From Magnetococcales bacterium (GTDB taxonomy: Bacteria > Pseudomonadota > Magnetococcia > Magnetococcales > Magnetaquicoccaceae): a DNA stretch of 51,077 nt. The DNA is taken from positions 1 to 51,077 of the forward strand of contig JADGAY010000003.1 of the NCBI GenBank assembly GCA_015231775.1, in the 5' to 3' direction. Position 1 is the first letter of the stretch, and every line of letters starts with the position of its first letter. Below, piece by piece: positions 9,361-20,813 of this stretch. A program made the position numbers and the translations under genes. Below the pieces are notes generated by a model, which was given only the letters and a program-made list of their open reading frames with translations, was not told the origin of the DNA and searched no databases.

Positions 9361-10181
9361 GTCTCATGGACGAACCCATCGTCGAGAATCCGGGTTTCCC
9401 CAGCCTCGGCCATCCCCTGGTACCCGGCGCCCTCGACATCTCCCACAAGGTGATCCTCTATCTGGACCAGGTGAGCGTCTCCTTCGACGGTTTCAAGGCG
9501 TTGAACGATCTCAACCTGGCCATCGACGTCGGCGAACTGCGTTGCATCATCGGACCCAACGGCGCGGGCAAGACCACCATGATGGATGTGATCACCGGCA
9601 AGACCCGTCCCGATTCCGGCACGGTCTTCTTTGGCCAGACGTTGGATCTGACCCGCATGAGCGAACCGGCGATCGTGGCCGCCGGAATCGGGCGCAAGTT
9701 CCAGAAACCCACGGTGTTCGAGCACCACACGGTGTTCGAGAATCTGGAGCTGGCCGCCAAATGCGACCGGCGGGTACGGTTCTCCCTGCGCTCCCGGCTG
9801 GATGGGGAGACCCTGGACCAGATCGACGAGGCGTTGCGCATCGTGCGTCTCACCCCCCATGCCCATGTGGAGGCCGGTCTGCTCTCCCACGGTCAAAAGC
9901 AGTGGCTGGAGATCGGCATGCTGCTGGTGCAGGATCCCAAGCTGTTGCTGTTGGACGAACCCGTGGCCGGCATGACCGATGAGGAGACCGAACACACGGC
10001 GGAGCTGTTTTTGTCCCTGGCCGGGCGTCGCTCCCTGGTGGTGGTGGAGCACGACATGGCCTTTGTCGCCAAGCTGGCCAGCCGCGTGACGGTGTTGCAC
10101 GAGGGTTCGGTGCTGGCCGAGGGGCGCATGGAGGAGGTGCGGGAGCATCCGCGGGTCATCGAGGTCTATCTGGGGCGCTAG
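9357..10181 (+). CDS. urtD: Urea ABC transporter, ATP-binding protein UrtD
   Basis: 274 residues. The ATG at 9357 overlaps the urtC stop (ATGA) and has GGAGGAG upstream; the frame is open further 5' but that part lies inside urtC. About 25 N-terminal residues precede the ABC domain. Walker A is GPNGAGKTT, the signature region is LSHGQKQWLEIGM and Walker B is LLLLDEPVAG, the LivG/UrtD variant. Energises urea import together with UrtE. Confidence 0.94.
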   Translation: MSLMDEPIVENPGFPSLGHPLVPGALDISHKVILYLDQVSVSFDGFKALNDLNLAIDVGELRCIIGPNGAGKTTMMDVITGKTRPDSGTVFFGQTLDLTRMSEPAIVAAGIGRKFQKPTVFEHHTVFENLELAAKCDRRVRFSLRSRLDGETLDQIDEALRIVRLTPHAHVEAGLLSHGQKQWLEIGMLLVQDPKLLLLDEPVAGMTDEETEHTAELFLSLAGRRSLVVVEHDMAFVAKLASRVTVLHEGSVLAEGRMEEVREHPRVIEVYLGR

Positions 10182-10184
10182 AAC

Positions 10185-10877
10185 ATGCTCAACGTGACAC
10201 GACTGAATCAGTTCTACGGCGGCAGTCACATCCTGCGTGATCTGTCGTTTTCGGTACCCATGGGCCAGGTGACCACGCTTCTGGGTCGCAACGGCGTGGG
10301 CAAGAGCACCCTGATGCGTTGTCTGATGGGGGTCAACCGGATCCGAAGCGGTTCGATCCACCTCTTCGACACGGAGATCACCCAGGCCGCGCCCCATCAA
10401 CGGGTGCGGGCCGGGATGGGGTACGTGCCCCAGGGGCGGGAGATCTTTCCCCGATTGACCGTGGAGGAGAACCTGGTGATGGGGCTGGCCTCGCGACCGG
10501 CGGGCACGCCGATTCCGCAACGGATCTTCGAGACCTTTCCGGTGCTCTGGGAGATGCGCCGCCGGCGCGGCGGGGATCTCTCCGGCGGGCAGCAGCAACA
10601 ACTGGCCATTGGCCGGGCCTTGGCCTCCGCGCCCCGGCTGTTGATCCTGGATGAGCCGACCGAGGGGATCCAGCCCTCGATCATCAAGGAGATCGAGCGG
10701 GCGATTCGCGCCCTGGCCGATTCGGGGGAGATGGCGATTCTGCTGGTGGAGCAATATTATGATTTCGCCCGTTCCCTGGCAGACCACTATCTGGTGATGG
10801 AGCGGGGTGAATTCGTGTTGCGCGGTCTGGGAGAGCGGATGGATGCCGATGGCGCCCGTGAACGACTGGTGGTGTGA
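10185..10877 (+). CDS. urtE: Urea ABC transporter, ATP-binding protein UrtE
   Basis: 230 residues, LivF-type ATPase with Walker A GRNGVGKST, signature LSGGQQQQLAIGRAL and Walker B LLILDEPTEGIQPS. YVPQGREIFPRLTVEENL is characteristic of the UrtE/LivF group. It follows urtD after 3 bases and its end overlaps the start of ureD, joining the transport and urease genes into one transcription unit. Confidence 0.94.
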   Translation: MLNVTRLNQFYGGSHILRDLSFSVPMGQVTTLLGRNGVGKSTLMRCLMGVNRIRSGSIHLFDTEITQAAPHQRVRAGMGYVPQGREIFPRLTVEENLVMGLASRPAGTPIPQRIFETFPVLWEMRRRRGGDLSGGQQQQLAIGRALASAPRLLILDEPTEGIQPSIIKEIERAIRALADSGEMAILLVEQYYDFARSLADHYLVMERGEFVLRGLGERMDADGARERLVV

Positions 10878-11715
10878 GGAGGAGGAGCCGGGAGGCTGGC
10901 GCGCCTCGTTGGCATTGCGGCTGGAGCGGAGCGGCGCGCGCACCGTGTTGCGTCGTCGGGAGCATCGGGGCCCGTTGTTGGTGCAAAAGGCGCTCTATCC
11001 CGAGGGGGAGACGGTCTGTCATCTGCTGTTGCTGCACCCGCCGGGCGGGGTGGTGGGTGGGGATGCGTTGCGGATCCATCTCGATCTGGCCGAGGGGGCC
11101 CATCTGTTGTTGACCACCCCCGGCGCGGGCAAATGGTATCGTTGCGCGCCGGGGAGTCGTTCCCAGCAGCGGGTGGAGATCCGTCTCGGGCCAGGGGCGG
11201 TGCTGGAGTGGCTGCCGCAGGAGAACATCTTTTTCGATGGGTGTGACAGCCGTCTGGGGATGGGGGTGACCTTGGCCTCCGGGGCGCGGTTTTTGGGGTT
11301 GGAGATGCACTGTCTGGGGCGGATGGCCTCGGGCGAGGGGTTCGAGCGGGGCCGGGTGCGGTTTCAGAGCCGCCTTGAAGGGGTGGATGGCCCGTTATGG
11401 CGGGAGCAGGGCGCGCTGGTTGGCGGTTCGGAGTGGCTGGAGGCGGGGCCGGGTTTGGACGGGGCACGGGTGATCGGCACGTTGCTCGCCGCCGGGGCGG
11501 AGGTCGAGGCGGCGTGGGTGGCGGCGTGTCGGGCCATTCCGGTGCCTGGGGTTGGGATGCGGGTTGGGGTCACCCGTCTGCCGGGGGTTTTGGTCGCGCG
11601 GGTTCTGGCGGATGAGAGTGAGGCGGCGCGCGGTTGGTTGCGTGGTGTGTGGGGGGTGTTGAGGCCGCTTGTGTTGGGTCGGGAGGCGGAGGAGCCGCGC
11701 ATCTGGCGGACGTGA
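10843..11715 (+). CDS. ureD: Urease accessory protein UreD
   Basis: About 290 residues, a UreD-type nickel-insertion scaffold that acts with UreF and UreG on apo-urease. Recognisable stretches are RSGARTVL, GPLLVQKALYPEG, LLHPPGGVVGGD, LTTPGAGKWYR and WLPQENIFFDG. I chose the ATG at 10843, with GGAGAG at 10830-10835; the ATG at 10849 is nearly as good. Either start overlaps the end of urtE by about 30 bases. The C-terminal part (11400-11700) is very G-rich and is the most divergent stretch. Confidence 0.92.
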   Translation: MPMAPVNDWWCEEEEPGGWRASLALRLERSGARTVLRRREHRGPLLVQKALYPEGETVCHLLLLHPPGGVVGGDALRIHLDLAEGAHLLLTTPGAGKWYRCAPGSRSQQRVEIRLGPGAVLEWLPQENIFFDGCDSRLGMGVTLASGARFLGLEMHCLGRMASGEGFERGRVRFQSRLEGVDGPLWREQGALVGGSEWLEAGPGLDGARVIGTLLAAGAEVEAAWVAACRAIPVPGVGMRVGVTRLPGVLVARVLADESEAARGWLRGVWGVLRPLVLGREAEEPRIWRT

Positions 11716-11772
11716 CGGACGCATGCTTCCGATTGATTCATCTATTGCCACCATTACACATGAGGAACGACC

Positions 11773-12075
11773 ATGGATCTGACCCCTCGCGAACGGGACA
11801 AACTGCTCATCTTCACCGCCGCCCTGCTGGCGGAACGACGCCGGGCACGCGGCCTGAAACTCAACCATCCCGAAGCCGTGGCCTTCATCACCGCCGCCAT
11901 CCTGGAAGGGGCTCGGGATGGCCGGGGTGTCGCCGATATGATGGGATACGGCGCCACCCTGCTCACCCGCGACGACGTGATGGAGGGGGTGGCGGAGATG
12001 ATCCCGGAGATCCAGGTTGAGGCCACCTTTCCCGATGGCACCAAACTCGTCACCGTCCACCACCCCATCGTTTGA
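11773..12075 (+). CDS. ureA: Urease gamma subunit UreA
   Basis: 100 residues, the usual length of a free gamma subunit. It begins [14 protein letters not shown] and contains [16 protein letters not shown] and the C-terminal [13 protein letters not shown], all diagnostic. It is a separate subunit, as in bacteria with three-gene urease rather than the fused plant or Helicobacter forms. Structural component of the (UreABC)3 cytoplasmic enzyme. Confidence 0.97.
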   Translation: MDLTPRERDKLLIFTAALLAERRRARGLKLNHPEAVAFITAAILEGARDGRGVADMMGYGATLLTRDDVMEGVAEMIPEIQVEATFPDGTKLVTVHHPIV

Positions 12076-12087
12076 GGAGCCGCCACG

Positions 12088-12393
12088 ATGATTCCAGGCG
12101 AGATGTCGATCCAACCGGGAGAGATCCTGTTGAACGCGGGTCGCGAAACACGCACCGTGGTGGTGGCCAATCGCGGCGACCGACCGGTTCAGGTGGGGTC
12201 GCACTTTCATTTTTATGAGGTCAACGCCGCCCTGGCGTTCGACCGGGAGCAGAGCCGAGGGTTTCGTCTGGATCTGCCGGCGGGCACGGCGGTGCGCTTC
12301 GAACCGGGACAGAGCCGCTCGGTGCGACTGGTGGCCCTGGCCGGGGAGCGCAAGGTGTATGGTTTCAACGCCCGCGTGATGGGGGAGGTGTGA
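12088..12393 (+). CDS. ureB: Urease beta subunit UreB
   Basis: 101 residues: [46 protein letters not shown] and [10 protein letters not shown] are diagnostic for urease beta. It lies 12 bases after ureA and one base before the ureC ATG. Structural subunit surrounding the nickel active site of UreC. Confidence 0.97.
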   Translation: MIPGEMSIQPGEILLNAGRETRTVVVANRGDRPVQVGSHFHFYEVNAALAFDREQSRGFRLDLPAGTAVRFEPGQSRSVRLVALAGERKVYGFNARVMGEV

Positions 12394-12394
12394 C

Positions 12395-14098
<1,704 letters not shown>

Positions 14099-14109
14099 GA
14101 GCCCGACGC

Positions 14110-14622
14110 ATGCGCCTGCGCGCCTTTGCCGACCTCGACTCCAGACCGGTACACGGGCTGCTCCCCCTGACCTGGACGCAGCGGTGCCACAGCCGCCTGC
14201 AGGCCCACCTGCCGGATGGCACGGCGGTGACGATCGCCCTGCCCCACGGCACCCAGTTGCGACATGGGGACCGGCTGCAAGACGACGATGGCCGGGTGAT
14301 CGGCATCGAGGCGGCCCCGGAACCGCTGCTGCGGGTGATTGCCCTCTCGCCGCTGGCCCTGACACGGGCGGCCTATCACCTGGGCAACCGCCACGCCATG
14401 ATCCAGCTTCAGGGGGAGGGGCTCCTTCTGCCCGAGGATCCGATCCTGGAGGCGATGCTCGCCGGCCTGGGGTGCCTGGTCACGCGGGTCCGGCTCCCCT
14501 TCGAGCCGGAACGGGGCGCCTATGCCCATGCCCACCCGGTGGACCACGGGAGGGATGCGGCGCATGAACATGATCACGACCATGGCCACGACCACGGTCC
14601 GCGCATCCACGCCTTCGCATGA
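14110..14622 (+). CDS. ureE: Urease accessory protein UreE (nickel chaperone)
   Basis: 170 residues, cytoplasmic nickel metallochaperone. The ATG at 14110 has GGAG overlapping the ureC stop. The peptide-binding N-terminal domain is followed by a metal-binding domain with GNRHAMIQ (conserved His), and the protein ends in a His/Asp-rich tail (HEHDHDHGHDHG) that can store nickel. It overlaps ureF by ATGA. Confidence 0.95.
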   Translation: MRLRAFADLDSRPVHGLLPLTWTQRCHSRLQAHLPDGTAVTIALPHGTQLRHGDRLQDDDGRVIGIEAAPEPLLRVIALSPLALTRAAYHLGNRHAMIQLQGEGLLLPEDPILEAMLAGLGCLVTRVRLPFEPERGAYAHAHPVDHGRDAAHEHDHDHGHDHGPRIHAFA

Positions 14623-15287
14623 TCGATCCCGGCCTGACGCGCCTGTTGCAGTTGACCAGCCCAACCCTGCCGGTGGGGGCGTATACCTACTCCCAGGGGT
14701 TGGAGTGGGCGGTGGAGGCGGGCCGGGTTCGCGACGAAGCAACGGCCCGGGCCTGGATCGAGGCCCTGTTGCGCCACCCCATGGCCGGTTTCGAGGCGCC
14801 GCTGCTGGCGGGGCTGCACGCGGCACTCCGGCTCGGAGACGAGGCGCGGGTGACCGAGTTGAACGACTGGTATCGGGTCAGCCGGGAGAGCGGCGAATTG
14901 CGGGCCGAAACCTTGCAGATGGGGTACTCCCTGGCCAAACTGGCGCAGTCGTTGGGTGAGCCTCCTGTTCCAGGCGTCAACGCGGAAACGTGCGCCTTCC
15001 CGACGGCCTGGGCCTGGCTGTCGGTGCGCTGGGGGATCGGGGTGGCCCCCTCGGTGACCGGCTATCTGTGGAGCTGGTGCGAAAACCAGGTGATGGCGGC
15101 GGTCAAGCTGGTGCCGTTGGGCCAGACCGCCGGACAACGGCTGCTCGTCGGTCTGGCGGGGCTCATCCCCGCCATCGCCGAAGCGGCCATCGGGCTCGAA
15201 GAGCGCCACTGGCAGGGTTTCGCGCCAGGTCTGGCACTGGCCTCCTGCGGTCACGAGTCCCAATACACCCGTTTGTTCCGATCGTGA
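14619..15287 (+). CDS. ureF: Urease accessory protein UreF
   Basis: 222 residues, helical accessory protein that joins UreD and UreG on apo-urease and acts as a checkpoint for the UreG GTPase. [22 protein letters not shown] and the region of G-x-A near the C-terminus are typical. It overlaps ureE by four bases. Confidence 0.95.
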   Translation: MIDPGLTRLLQLTSPTLPVGAYTYSQGLEWAVEAGRVRDEATARAWIEALLRHPMAGFEAPLLAGLHAALRLGDEARVTELNDWYRVSRESGELRAETLQMGYSLAKLAQSLGEPPVPGVNAETCAFPTAWAWLSVRWGIGVAPSVTGYLWSWCENQVMAAVKLVPLGQTAGQRLLVGLAGLIPAIAEAAIGLEERHWQGFAPGLALASCGHESQYTRLFRS

Positions 15288-15321
15288 GTTCGGAGAGCCC
15301 GAGCATGGAGGGAGGCGTGGG

Positions 15322-15960
15322 ATGAAGGATCCGGTATGGCGCATCGGCATCGGTGGACCGGTGGGGTCGGGCAAGACCGCCCTGACACTGGCGTTGTGCC
15401 GCCGCTTGCGGGATTCCATGAGTCTGGCGGTGGTCACCAACGACATCTATACCGCCGAGGATGCCCAGTTCCTGGTGCGACACCAGGCCCTGCCCCCGGA
15501 ACGGATCCTGGGGGTCGAGACCGGCGGCTGTCCCCATACCGCGATCCGCGAGGATGCCTCGATCAACCTGGAGGCGGTGGATCGGCTGATCCGACGGTTT
15601 CCGGATCTGGACGCGGTGCTGGTGGAGTCGGGGGGGGACAATCTGGCCGCGACCTTCAGTCCGGAACTGGCCGACCTCACCCTCTACGTGATCGACGTGG
15701 CCGCCGGGGAGAAGATTCCCCGCAAGGGCGGGCCGGGGATCACCCGATCGGATCTGCTGGTGATCAACAAGATCGATCTGGCCCCCCTGGTGGGCGCGTC
15801 GCTGGAGGTGATGGAACGGGATGCGCGGCGCATGCGCGGTGAACGTCCCTTTGTCTTCACCAACATGATGACCGGTCAGGGGTTGGACGCGATCATCGCG
15901 TATCTGGCCGCGCGCGGGGTCTGTGCGGCGAATTCAGGATCTCCCGCATCCCCACCTTAG
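15322..15960 (+). CDS. ureG: Urease accessory GTPase UreG
   Basis: 212 residues. P-loop [11 protein letters not shown], metal/effector region [14 protein letters not shown], the [17 protein letters not shown] stretch carrying the conserved Cys-Pro-His nickel ligands, ESGGDNL, and [11 protein letters not shown] for guanine recognition. It uses GTP hydrolysis to deliver nickel to UreC. Last gene of the urea unit; no strong terminator is visible immediately after it. Confidence 0.96.
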   Translation: MKDPVWRIGIGGPVGSGKTALTLALCRRLRDSMSLAVVTNDIYTAEDAQFLVRHQALPPERILGVETGGCPHTAIREDASINLEAVDRLIRRFPDLDAVLVESGGDNLAATFSPELADLTLYVIDVAAGEKIPRKGGPGITRSDLLVINKIDLAPLVGASLEVMERDARRMRGERPFVFTNMMTGQGLDAIIAYLAARGVCAANSGSPASPP

Positions 15961-16131
15961 ATCCCGAAACGTGGTACCTGCGATGGGCCTGCCCCCTCGC
16001 CCACCCGGCGGATGCGATAAAAACGGGGGCGTATCTTCGCACGCACGAATGCGCTTGTCATGCCTTCCGAAAGGGCAGAGAATGGATCCAAGCTCACATC
16101 CATGCCACTGCCAAGGTACGTAAAGGAAGAA

Positions 16132-16944
16132 ATGCCGGAGTCCGAAGCCCGCGCCGTGATTCCGATCGTTGCACCGGAGTCATGGGAACACCTCCTTGAG
16201 GAGAGGGATGAACTGCGACTGCGCCTCGACCGGCAGAGCCGCGAGCTGGACCGGGTGCGCCGCGATCTGCAGCAGTTCGCCCATGCCGCCTCCCACGATC
16301 TTTTCGAGCCGTTGCGCCTGATTTCCGGATTTGCCCAACTGCTGCAAACCCGCTACCACGGGGCCCTGGACCCCAAGGCGGACAGCTTCATCGATGTCAT
16401 CAGCAACGAAATCAAACGCATGCAGGCGATGATCCAGGGGCTCACCGAGTTCTCCCGTGTCGAAAGTCGCGCTATTCCGTTCGTCTCCACCCCCCTGGAT
16501 GAGCCCCTGGATCTGGCGTTGCTCGTTCTGCGGAGCGAAATCGAGCACACCGGCGCCCGCATTCTCCGCGCGCCACTCCCCACCATCCCGGCTGACCCGA
16601 CGCAGATGGTGACGTTGTTCCATCATCTCATCGGCAATGCCCTGCGTTTCCGGGGCGACCAATCCCCCCTCATCCAGATCCGCGCCGAAAAACAGGATCA
16701 CGCCTGGCTCATCCAGGTGACGGACAACGGCATCGGCATCCCGGCGAAGTTCGCCGAACGGGTGTTCATCGTCTTCCAGAAGCTCCATCCCCATGGCAAA
16801 TATCCCGGCATCGGCATCGGCCTGGCGGTGACCCGACGCATCGTGGAGCGTCATGGTGGACGCATCTGGGTGGAATCCAGAGAAGAACCGGGGACAACGC
16901 TCTGTCTCGCGCTGCCGGAATCGACCCTCGGGATCCCGCCATGA
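16132..16944 (+). CDS. Soluble histidine kinase (phytochrome-kinase class)
   Basis: About 270 residues from the ATG at 16132 (AGGA at 16124-16127); earlier in-frame ATGs at 16060 and 16102 lack a clear ribosome site. A short coiled coil (~16-48) leads into a HisKA domain with His55 in AASHDLFEPLRLISGF, then a HATPase with N-box Asn169 and G-box GIGIGLAV (~226-233). There is no membrane segment or recognisable sensor domain. The HisKA wording is nearly the same as in the next gene, so the two are paralogues. It overlaps that gene by ATGA. A likely partner is the Rcp1-type regulator at 19441. Signal unknown. Confidence 0.85.
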   Translation: MPESEARAVIPIVAPESWEHLLEERDELRLRLDRQSRELDRVRRDLQQFAHAASHDLFEPLRLISGFAQLLQTRYHGALDPKADSFIDVISNEIKRMQAMIQGLTEFSRVESRAIPFVSTPLDEPLDLALLVLRSEIEHTGARILRAPLPTIPADPTQMVTLFHHLIGNALRFRGDQSPLIQIRAEKQDHAWLIQVTDNGIGIPAKFAERVFIVFQKLHPHGKYPGIGIGLAVTRRIVERHGGRIWVESREEPGTTLCLALPESTLGIPP

Positions 16945-19199
16945 ACCATCCGGCAAACAATCCTGAAACCGCGCGCATGCTCTGGATGATGTTCATCATG
17001 GCCGCGGTGGGCCTGATCATGAGCGGCGTCGCCATCCTCCTCCTCCACGACATCGCCTTCACCGAAACCGGTCAACGCCTGAAACAGACGGTCGAGAGTC
17101 ATGCCCGTCTGATCGAGGCGATCGCCCGCAACGAAACCACCCATTTCAACGACCATGATGTGCCGTGGACCTCGGCCACCCTGCAAACGGTGGTCATGGA
17201 TCAGGTGCGCCAGGCCCACCAACGCTTCAAGGGATTTGGAGAGACCGGCGAATTCACCATGGGGCGGCAGGAGGGTGACCAGATCATCTTCGAGTTGCGT
17301 CACCGTCATACCAAACAGGACGAATCCTTGCCGGTGCCCATGCGTTCGGAGTTGGCCGAGCCGATGCGCCTGGCGCTGCTGGGACAGGCGGGGATCATGG
17401 TCGGTCTGGATTACCGGGGCGTGACGGTGTTGGCCGCCCACGAACCAGTGGCAATCCTCAACATGGGCGTCGTGGCCAAGATCGACATGGCCGAGATCCG
17501 CCGACCGTTCATTCGCGCCGCCTGGCAGGTGGGTGCCATCGGACTGGTGGTGATCATCGCGGGCAGTCTGCTGTTCTACCGGATCGGACGCCCCATGATC
17601 CGGCAGATCTCGGAGAACCAGGCCCTGCGCGAGAGTCGTCAGGCCCTGCTCAAGGTCCAGGCCGCCATGCAGGAGACCTCCGCGCAGTTGGACAGCATCC
17701 TCAGGGCCGCGGATCTGGCCATCGTGGCCACCGACTTGAGCCAAAGCATCCTCTATTTCAATCCGGAGGCGGAACAACTGTTCGGTCGCTCGGCCACGCG
17801 CACCCTGTCGCAACCCTTGAGCACCCTGCATGCCGCCCTGACCGGAGAGAAGCTGGAACAGGCCATCCGGGAGGTGCTGGAACGCCAGGAGTACCCCTTC
17901 GAGTTCGACGTCTTGATCGCGGACCGGGAGCGACGCCTGGAAGGGGTTCTCTCCGGGATCACCACGCCAACCGGGGAGTTGAGCGGATTTCTGTTCCTGG
18001 CCAGGGATGTCACGGAGACCAAAATCGCCCTGGATGCCCTGATTCGTTCCGAGCGTCGCTATCGCCTGCTCATCGAGTCGGCCAACGATGCCATTCTCAT
18101 CGCCGATGCCACCTCGGGCATCATCCTGGATGCCAACCCCATGGCCGGTACGCTGGTGGGACGACCCACCAGGGAGCTGATCGGCATGCATCAAACCCAA
18201 CTGCACCCGCCAGGGGAGCAGGCACGCTATCAGGAGCTGTTCCAGAAACATGTGCGCCTGGGGAACGGTCTGTTGACCGGAACCACCGTGATGCGCCAGG
18301 ATGGGACGGAGGTGCCGGTGGAGATTCGCGCCGCGGTGACCGATCTGGGTGACCAAAAGGTGATTCTGGGCATCTTCCGGGATGTGACCGAACGCAGAGG
18401 CCTGGAAGAGCGGCTCCAGGGCATGAACCAGGAACTGGAACGGCGGGTCGTGGAGCGCACCCAGGAGCTGCACCGCTCCAATCAGGATTTGCAGCAGTTC
18501 GCCTATGTGGCCAGCCATGACCTGCAAGAACCGTTGCGGCTGATCACCGGTTATGTGCAACTTCTGGAAAAGCGCTACCGGGGCCGACTGGACGAGCAGG
18601 CGGACAAGTATATCGCCAGTGCCATCGAAAACGTGAATTATATGCAGAGCCTGATCCAGAATCTGCTCGGTTACGCCCGCGTGGGCCACAGCGACGGGAA
18701 ACGGGAGAATGTCGATCTCGAGACCCTGTTGGCGCGCACAGCCAGCCATCTGGAACCGCTCATGCGCGAAACGGGCGCCCTCATCACCCACGATCCCCTG
18801 CCCACGCTCTGGGCCAACCCGGTGATGATGGGTCAACTGTTGCAGAATCTGCTCGGCAATGCCATGAAGTTCCACGGTATCGAACCCCTGCGCATCCATC
18901 TGGGCGCGACGCGGGAAAAGAACGGCTGGGTGATCTCCATCGCCGACAACGGCATTGGCATCGAAGCCCGACATTTCGAGCGGATCTTTCTGATCTTCCA
19001 GAAACTCCACTCCAGAGCTCAACATGAGGGGACCGGCATCGGACTGGCCTTGTGCAAGCGGATCGTGGATCGTCATGGCGGTCGCCTCTGGGTGGAGTCC
19101 GCGCCGGGAACGGGGAGCATCTTCCGCTTTTCCATCCCGGATGCCGATCCACGCGCCCGTAACGCCACGGATGCGCTTCAAACAGAGACAACAAATTGA
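16941..19199 (+). CDS. Membrane sensor histidine kinase with two PAS domains
   Basis: 752 residues. Transmembrane helices at ~13-35 and ~196-214 flank a ~160-residue periplasmic sensor. Then come a coiled coil, PAS 1 (~248-360), PAS 2 (~372-485), another coiled coil, HisKA with His526 (YVASHDLQEPLRLITGY) and HATPase with Asn640 and GTGIGLAL (~697-704). The kinase core matches the bacteriophytochrome/Rcp family. It should signal to the regulator at 19441. The periplasmic domain contains the pattern HxNETxHFN-like near 61-70 and could be a small-ligand sensor, but I cannot name it. Confidence 0.88.
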   Translation: MNHPANNPETARMLWMMFIMAAVGLIMSGVAILLLHDIAFTETGQRLKQTVESHARLIEAIARNETTHFNDHDVPWTSATLQTVVMDQVRQAHQRFKGFGETGEFTMGRQEGDQIIFELRHRHTKQDESLPVPMRSELAEPMRLALLGQAGIMVGLDYRGVTVLAAHEPVAILNMGVVAKIDMAEIRRPFIRAAWQVGAIGLVVIIAGSLLFYRIGRPMIRQISENQALRESRQALLKVQAAMQETSAQLDSILRAADLAIVATDLSQSILYFNPEAEQLFGRSATRTLSQPLSTLHAALTGEKLEQAIREVLERQEYPFEFDVLIADRERRLEGVLSGITTPTGELSGFLFLARDVTETKIALDALIRSERRYRLLIESANDAILIADATSGIILDANPMAGTLVGRPTRELIGMHQTQLHPPGEQARYQELFQKHVRLGNGLLTGTTVMRQDGTEVPVEIRAAVTDLGDQKVILGIFRDVTERRGLEERLQGMNQELERRVVERTQELHRSNQDLQQFAYVASHDLQEPLRLITGYVQLLEKRYRGRLDEQADKYIASAIENVNYMQSLIQNLLGYARVGHSDGKRENVDLETLLARTASHLEPLMRETGALITHDPLPTLWANPVMMGQLLQNLLGNAMKFHGIEPLRIHLGATREKNGWVISIADNGIGIEARHFERIFLIFQKLHSRAQHEGTGIGLALCKRIVDRHGGRLWVESAPGTGSIFRFSIPDADPRARNATDALQTETTN

Positions 19200-19440
19200 T
19201 GGAATTAAATTTTCATACATTTTTCCACGATTGCCCGATTTAGATTTCAAGATATATGGATAGACAGCGCGCTATCATTGATATATCGTTCATAAACTCG
19301 CATGATGCGGACGAATCCCCTCACCCCGACCATGGTCCTCCAATTGGGAGTTCCACGGTCATTATGAGCCGACACGCGCACCGCCATGCCGTGGCGATGA
19401 ACACCGTCACGGCCAACCAAAATCAGCACGGAGAGGTTCC
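19200..19440. other. Intergenic region before the response regulator
   Basis: A 241-bp gap with an AT-rich first half (19200-19300), probably holding the promoter for the regulator-kai genes. No sigma-54 motif or strong terminator hairpin was seen. Confidence 0.35.
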
Positions 19441-19899
19441 ATGGATCCATTGACAGTCCAACCCGTTGAAATTCTTTTGGTCGAAGACAGCCCCGGCGAT
19501 GTGGAACTCACCCGCGAGGCGCTGGCCGACTCCAAGATGATCAACCGGCTGCACGTCGTCGAGGATGGCGAAGAGGCCATGGCCTTCCTGCGCCGGCAAG
19601 GCCGATTCGCCAATGCCATCCGCCCGGACGTGGTGCTGCTGGATCTCAACCTGCCCCGCAAGGATGGTCGCGAGGTGCTCGAGGAGATCAAGGCGGACGC
19701 CGATCTGAAAGCCATCCCGGTGGTGGTGCTCACCACCTCCCGCGCCGACGAGGATATCCTGCGCACCTACGAACTCCACGCCAACTGCTACATCACCAAG
19801 CCCGTCGATCTGAACCAGTTCTTCGCGGTGGTCAAGTCGGTCGAGAGCTTCTGGTTCTCGGTGGTGAAACTGCCCCCCAAACCCGATGGCACCTACTGA
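19441..19899 (+). CDS. Rcp1-type single-domain response regulator
   Basis: 152 residues: a receiver domain with acidic pocket ([11 protein letters not shown]), phospho-acceptor Asp68 in [15 protein letters not shown], Thr in VLTTS and Lys in [10 protein letters not shown]. The beta-hairpin-like insert (FANAIRPD) and the C-terminal [17 protein letters not shown] match the Rcp1 subgroup that partners phytochrome-class kinases. There is no DNA-binding domain, so it relays phosphate or regulates by contact. The two kinases upstream are the natural partners. Confidence 0.9.
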   Translation: MDPLTVQPVEILLVEDSPGDVELTREALADSKMINRLHVVEDGEEAMAFLRRQGRFANAIRPDVVLLDLNLPRKDGREVLEEIKADADLKAIPVVVLTTSRADEDILRTYELHANCYITKPVDLNQFFAVVKSVESFWFSVVKLPPKPDGTY

Positions 19900-19912
19900 C
19901 GGGAGCGGTTTC

Positions 19913-20767
19913 ATGACGGAACAATCGATTCGGGTGCTGCTGATCGAGGACGACCCAGGCTTTGCCTCCCTCCTGGAGGAGTGGCTGGCGGAGCGGGGCC
20001 GCACCCATTCGACCATCCTGCCGTCCCGCATCCTCCTCACCCAGGTTTCCCATCTCAGTCACGCGCTCGAAACGCTGGAAAACAACGCCTTCGACATCCT
20101 GCTCATCGACCTGAACCTCCCCGACTCGATGGGTCTGGAGACCTTCGAACGGATCCGCCACCATGCCGCCACCTACCCGGTGATCGTGCTCTCCGGCCTG
20201 GACGACGAATCCCTGGCCATTCAGGCGGTGCGCAGCGGGGCCCAGGACTATCTGGTCAAAAACCACACCGATGGCAATCTGCTGTTCCGTTCCATCTGGC
20301 ACGCCATGGAGCGCCATGCCCTGAAGGTGGCCCTGGAACAGATGCGCGAGGCGGAACGTCGCGAACGGGAAAACCGCTCCCTGGAACGGCTCTCGGATCG
20401 GAATCTGAGCCGGGTCGCCTCGGAATTTCTCGGCATCCAGGAGTTGAAACGGGACCACCAGGAGCGGTTTCAACTGTTGGTTGCGCGGTTCGGCACGGTG
20501 CTCGACCAGCAGATTCACATGCGCACCCACAAGGTGGTCTACAACATCTCCGACGAACTCAAGCAGGTGGCCGCGGAACTCGGCTATCTGCGCTGCGGCC
20601 CCAGGGATGTGGTGGATCTGTATCAGGCCATTCTGGAAAAACGGGAAGTTCCCGGAGTGCCGCTGAAAAACGAAGCCATTCACGAGGAGTGCCGCTACCT
20701 GGCCTTCGAGCTGATGGGACGCCTGGTATCCTATTACCGACCCTATGCCATGGGAGGTGATGGATGA
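19913..20767 (+). CDS. Receiver-domain protein with KaiA-like C-terminal helical domain
   Basis: 284 residues from the ATG at 19913 (GGGAG upstream). Residues 1-125 are a complete receiver: Asp13/Asp14, phospho-acceptor Asp66 (LIDLNLPDS), Ser94 and Lys116. A charged coiled coil (~130-180) joins it to a ~100-residue all-helical domain (~181-280). In a hand comparison with remembered KaiA sequences, GPRDVVDLYQAILEK lines up with the KaiA stretch PVSQIVEIHMELIDE, and CRYLAFELMGRLVSYYRP lines up without gaps with YRLTLIDVIAHLCEMYRR. Order and length of helices also fit. It sits directly before kaiB-kaiC. KaiA has a pseudo-receiver N-terminus; here the receiver looks phosphorylatable. The KaiA homology is an inference; receiver plus unknown helical domain is certain. 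Confidence 0.75.
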   Translation: MTEQSIRVLLIEDDPGFASLLEEWLAERGRTHSTILPSRILLTQVSHLSHALETLENNAFDILLIDLNLPDSMGLETFERIRHHAATYPVIVLSGLDDESLAIQAVRSGAQDYLVKNHTDGNLLFRSIWHAMERHALKVALEQMREAERRERENRSLERLSDRNLSRVASEFLGIQELKRDHQERFQLLVARFGTVLDQQIHMRTHKVVYNISDELKQVAAELGYLRCGPRDVVDLYQAILEKREVPGVPLKNEAIHEECRYLAFELMGRLVSYYRPYAMGGDG

Positions 20768-20813
20768 ACCGCCGGACAGAATACGACGTTATCGCATATG
20801 ATGGAGGCTGGGG

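Noticed and set aside
9087-10943. 618-residue minus-strand frame opposite urtC-urtD-urtE
   Set aside because: Antisense reading across three ABC genes; no motif.
16851-19250. 799-residue minus-strand frame opposite the membrane histidine kinase
   Set aside because: The plus strand has PAS, HisKA and HATPase motifs; the reverse frame has none.
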